This document shows positions 49,469 through 51,082 of a stretch of DNA of 51,082 nt, piece by piece. The DNA comes from an uncultured Opitutia bacterium (GTDB lineage: Bacteria; Verrucomicrobiota; Verrucomicrobiia; Opitutales; Opitutaceae). The first letter of the stretch is position 1. Every line of letters starts with the position of its first letter. Under the pieces are notes generated by a model. That model did not search any database and was not told where the DNA came from. It saw nothing but the letters and a program-made list of their open reading frames with translations. Both the position numbers and the translations under genes were made by a program. The stretch lies in assembly GCA_903820035.1 (NCBI GenBank), contig CAIJFT010000266.1, positions 1-51,082 on the forward strand, written 5' to 3'.

Positions 49469-50659
49469 TCATTCCGCTCCGCCATGGCCAACCGGGAAGA
49501 GTTTCGGGAAATAGGTGTCCAATACCTTGGCAGGGAGGGCCAATTTCACCGGAGCCTTATGAGTCGGGGACTGAAGTAATCCGGCTTTGAGTGTCAGGCT
49601 GAGCAAGGCCTGGCCGGTGCGACTGCTGGCACCAACGATCCGGCCGGCCTCGCCGCGTTCGAATTGCCCACGCAAAAGTGCCTCACGGAGGAGAAGGAAT
49701 ACGCGATCGGCCTGTTTCTCCACCTCAGGGTCCGCCACTTGGACGTAATGGTCGATTCGGCGTTCGAGTCCATTGAGGTCCAGGATTTTTTCCATGAAGG
49801 CGATCTGGTCGATCATGGTTCGCAGGATGAATTCACAGAATTCCCAGAGGGCAATTTCACTCAAATGGCCCCGGCCGTCGTCCGCGCGTGAACTACTACG
49901 CTCTTGGTCGGCATTTGAGAGGCGGGCATAATATTCCGTTCGGAAGACGGCGAGGCCGCGCGACAGCGACCACAGGCCGCCGCCATCAATGCCCAATTGG
50001 CGTATGAGCGCGTCGGAGAAAAGTCGGACCACGCGACCGTTGCCGTCCCGGAAAGGATGGATCCACGCCATCCGGTGATGGCTGGCGCCAATGGCGATTA
50101 TTCGTTGGATGCGGGACAGGTCAGCAGACTCGTAGCGGTTCTGAAAGTGACCAAGCATTGGAGCAACGAGGGTGTGCTCCGGCGGAACGTGAGTGCCCAC
50201 CTGGACATCGTTGTTTCGAAGTTCACCTGGGACCAGTGGCGTCTCCTCGCCATTTACCGTGGTGGCGACGCGCATTTCTGCGGGCAGGGCCTCGTAGAAC
50301 CGGCGGTGGAGATTGCAGATGAAATCCTGACTGTGGGGTGCGTCGGTTGATTGTTGCGCCCACCGCTGGACCTCGAGGTGGGCCAGCGCCAGTTTTTGAA
50401 GATTCCGTTTTTTTGGCTCGGCCGAAAAATCCTTTTTGAGCGCGGCTTCGATGTCGCAAACTTTGGCCTGCTGGCCCTCGATCAGGTTCGAGTAGTAGCA
50501 GTGCATCCACCGCGTGATTTCCGCCAGGTCCGTGTGGAGCGGTTCGCGGATTCTTGCCGAAAGTCGCGCCGATGATTCCAATACGGTGCAGGCCAAATCC
50601 TCCAACGGCTTCAGCTTTTGCGTCGGGATGATGGGTTCTATGGCAGTTTTGGAGAGCAT
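49469..50659 (-). CDS. Fic family AMPylase
   Basis: 396-residue Fic protein. Inhibitory motif SNLIEG (57-62; S-x3-E-G, class II) and catalytic motif HPFRDGNGR (201-209) are both complete, so it should be a self-inhibited adenylyltransferase that modifies hydroxyl groups of host proteins. The N-terminal helical segment and a C-terminal winged-helix-like part (GRIVGASSRTGQALLSLTLKA) match the common Fic/DUF4172-type architecture. The ATG at 50659 is followed by a Lys-rich opening. Unlike the Fic at 20570 it has no AbiEi-like domain. An AT-rich upstream region may hold its promoter. Confidence 0.88.
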   Translation of the reverse strand: MLSKTAIEPIIPTQKLKPLEDLACTVLESSARLSARIREPLHTDLAEITRWMHCYYSNLIEGQQAKVCDIEAALKKDFSAEPKKRNLQKLALAHLEVQRWAQQSTDAPHSQDFICNLHRRFYEALPAEMRVATTVNGEETPLVPGELRNNDVQVGTHVPPEHTLVAPMLGHFQNRYESADLSRIQRIIAIGASHHRMAWIHPFRDGNGRVVRLFSDALIRQLGIDGGGLWSLSRGLAVFRTEYYARLSNADQERSSSRADDGRGHLSEIALWEFCEFILRTMIDQIAFMEKILDLNGLERRIDHYVQVADPEVEKQADRVFLLLREALLRGQFERGEAGRIVGASSRTGQALLSLTLKAGLLQSPTHKAPVKLALPAKVLDTYFPKLFPVGHGGAE

Positions 50660-51082
50660 GCTTAATTACCAGTTATTTCGCTGGTTCCGTTTCCGGTTCT
50701 TTAGAATTACTAACAGCCGCAAGCCATCAACCTAAAAAAATATAATGGGTGATAATTATGTGTATCTTGCTTGTTATCCTGCCGATTCAAACGCCGGTTG
50801 ACCCAGACGAGAGGAGTCCGTCCGCCCGCGCCGCGAACGGACCCCACAAAAAGAACGTAATTTCCGCTAGGCCTGCGACGTCGCGCCCCTCTTGCGAATT
50901 AGTGCCCACGATACTGAACGGAGACGCGCATCTTAGCCGGAATCATGCAATTGAGGGCCAGATAAGTTGGTGAGGGCCGGCTCTGGCGGAGAGGGCGGCA
51001 ACTGCATCGCAGTCGTCGTTAGGGCTCATTTGACGGAGGAGAACGTGCCACCAATGGCGGCGTTGGGGAGTGGCGACGGCGA
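50660..51082. other. Right-end region upstream of Fic
   Basis: 423 bp. The 5' part (50660-50760) is AT-rich and includes a plus-strand TATAAT (50737-50742) and the short inverted pair CCAG/CTGG (near 50674-50689); it should contain the Fic promoter on minus. A minus-strand open frame reaching the window edge stops at 50943-50945 (it contains RRHWWHVLLRQMSPNDD) and could be the end of an unseen gene, but too little is visible to call it. Nothing else is recognised. Confidence 0.35.

Noticed and set aside
50749-50973. Plus-strand open frame of 74 codons after a TATAAT box
   Set aside because: No recognisable motif; the TATAAT box may be chance in an AT-rich stretch.
50943-51082. Minus-strand frame open to the window edge
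   Set aside because: Looks mildly protein-like (RRHWWHVLLRQMSPNDD) but only 45 codons are visible and no family is recognised.

Overview
The window looks like the chromosome of a high-GC verrucomicrobium, most likely a member of the Opitutales/Opitutaceae. The reasons are a dense set of secreted sulfatases, a DUF1080 protein, an Ala/Lys/Pro-rich basic protein, PepSY-type membrane proteins, and many starts without a clear Shine-Dalgarno sequence. This placement is inferred from gene content; no ribosomal RNA or marker gene is present.

The left edge (1-1456) carries the first 485 residues or so of a CRISPR-associated Cas3 nuclease-helicase on the minus strand. It is most like the type I-C form, so the rest of the cas operon and any array should lie off the left end. 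Next comes a carbon/sulfur metabolism region (1889-19018): six sulfatases (three in one operon), one DUF1080 putative glycoside-acting protein, two paired PepSY-type membrane proteins and a membrane class III nucleotide cyclase. A few housekeeping or uncharacterised genes and one truncated SIMPL gene are mixed in. The sulfatases all keep the Cys/Pro formylglycine signature (CxPSR or CxPTR) and nearly all have clear export signals, as expected for breakdown of sulfated polysaccharides.

Two tRNA genes (Arg-UCU on minus, Asp-GUC on plus) mark the border at 19.4-19.7 kb. Immediately after tRNA-Asp lies the 5' stub of a tyrosine integrase, then a frameshifted gene remnant. From there to the right end the window is a defence/mobile island: an AbiEi-like/Fic fusion, two proteins with HEPN-type RN-x3-H motifs, a truncated PIN gene, two HNH proteins, a PD-(D/E)xK restriction endonuclease, a zinc-ribbon/PIN-like protein, a 1963-residue Avs-like STAND NTPase with a Cap4/DUF4297-type nuclease domain, and a seven-gene type I restriction-modification operon. 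The island ends with a catalytic-domain-only tyrosine recombinase and a second Fic gene that has a decayed partial copy nearby.

The most interesting locus is that operon (47051 down to 35425): hsdM, hsdS, a reverse transcriptase, a nitrilase-like protein, an uncharacterised possible nuclease, hsdR and a GIY-YIG/RAMA-like protein. The first four genes are joined by successive ATGA overlaps, and the remaining gaps are 3, 17 and 9 nt. The RT plus nitrilase recalls defence-associated RTs of the DRT1/UG class, where the nitrilase is normally fused to the RT. Here they are separate, have a third partner, and are translationally coupled to a restriction-modification system. A structured element with nested inverted repeats lies just downstream of this operon.
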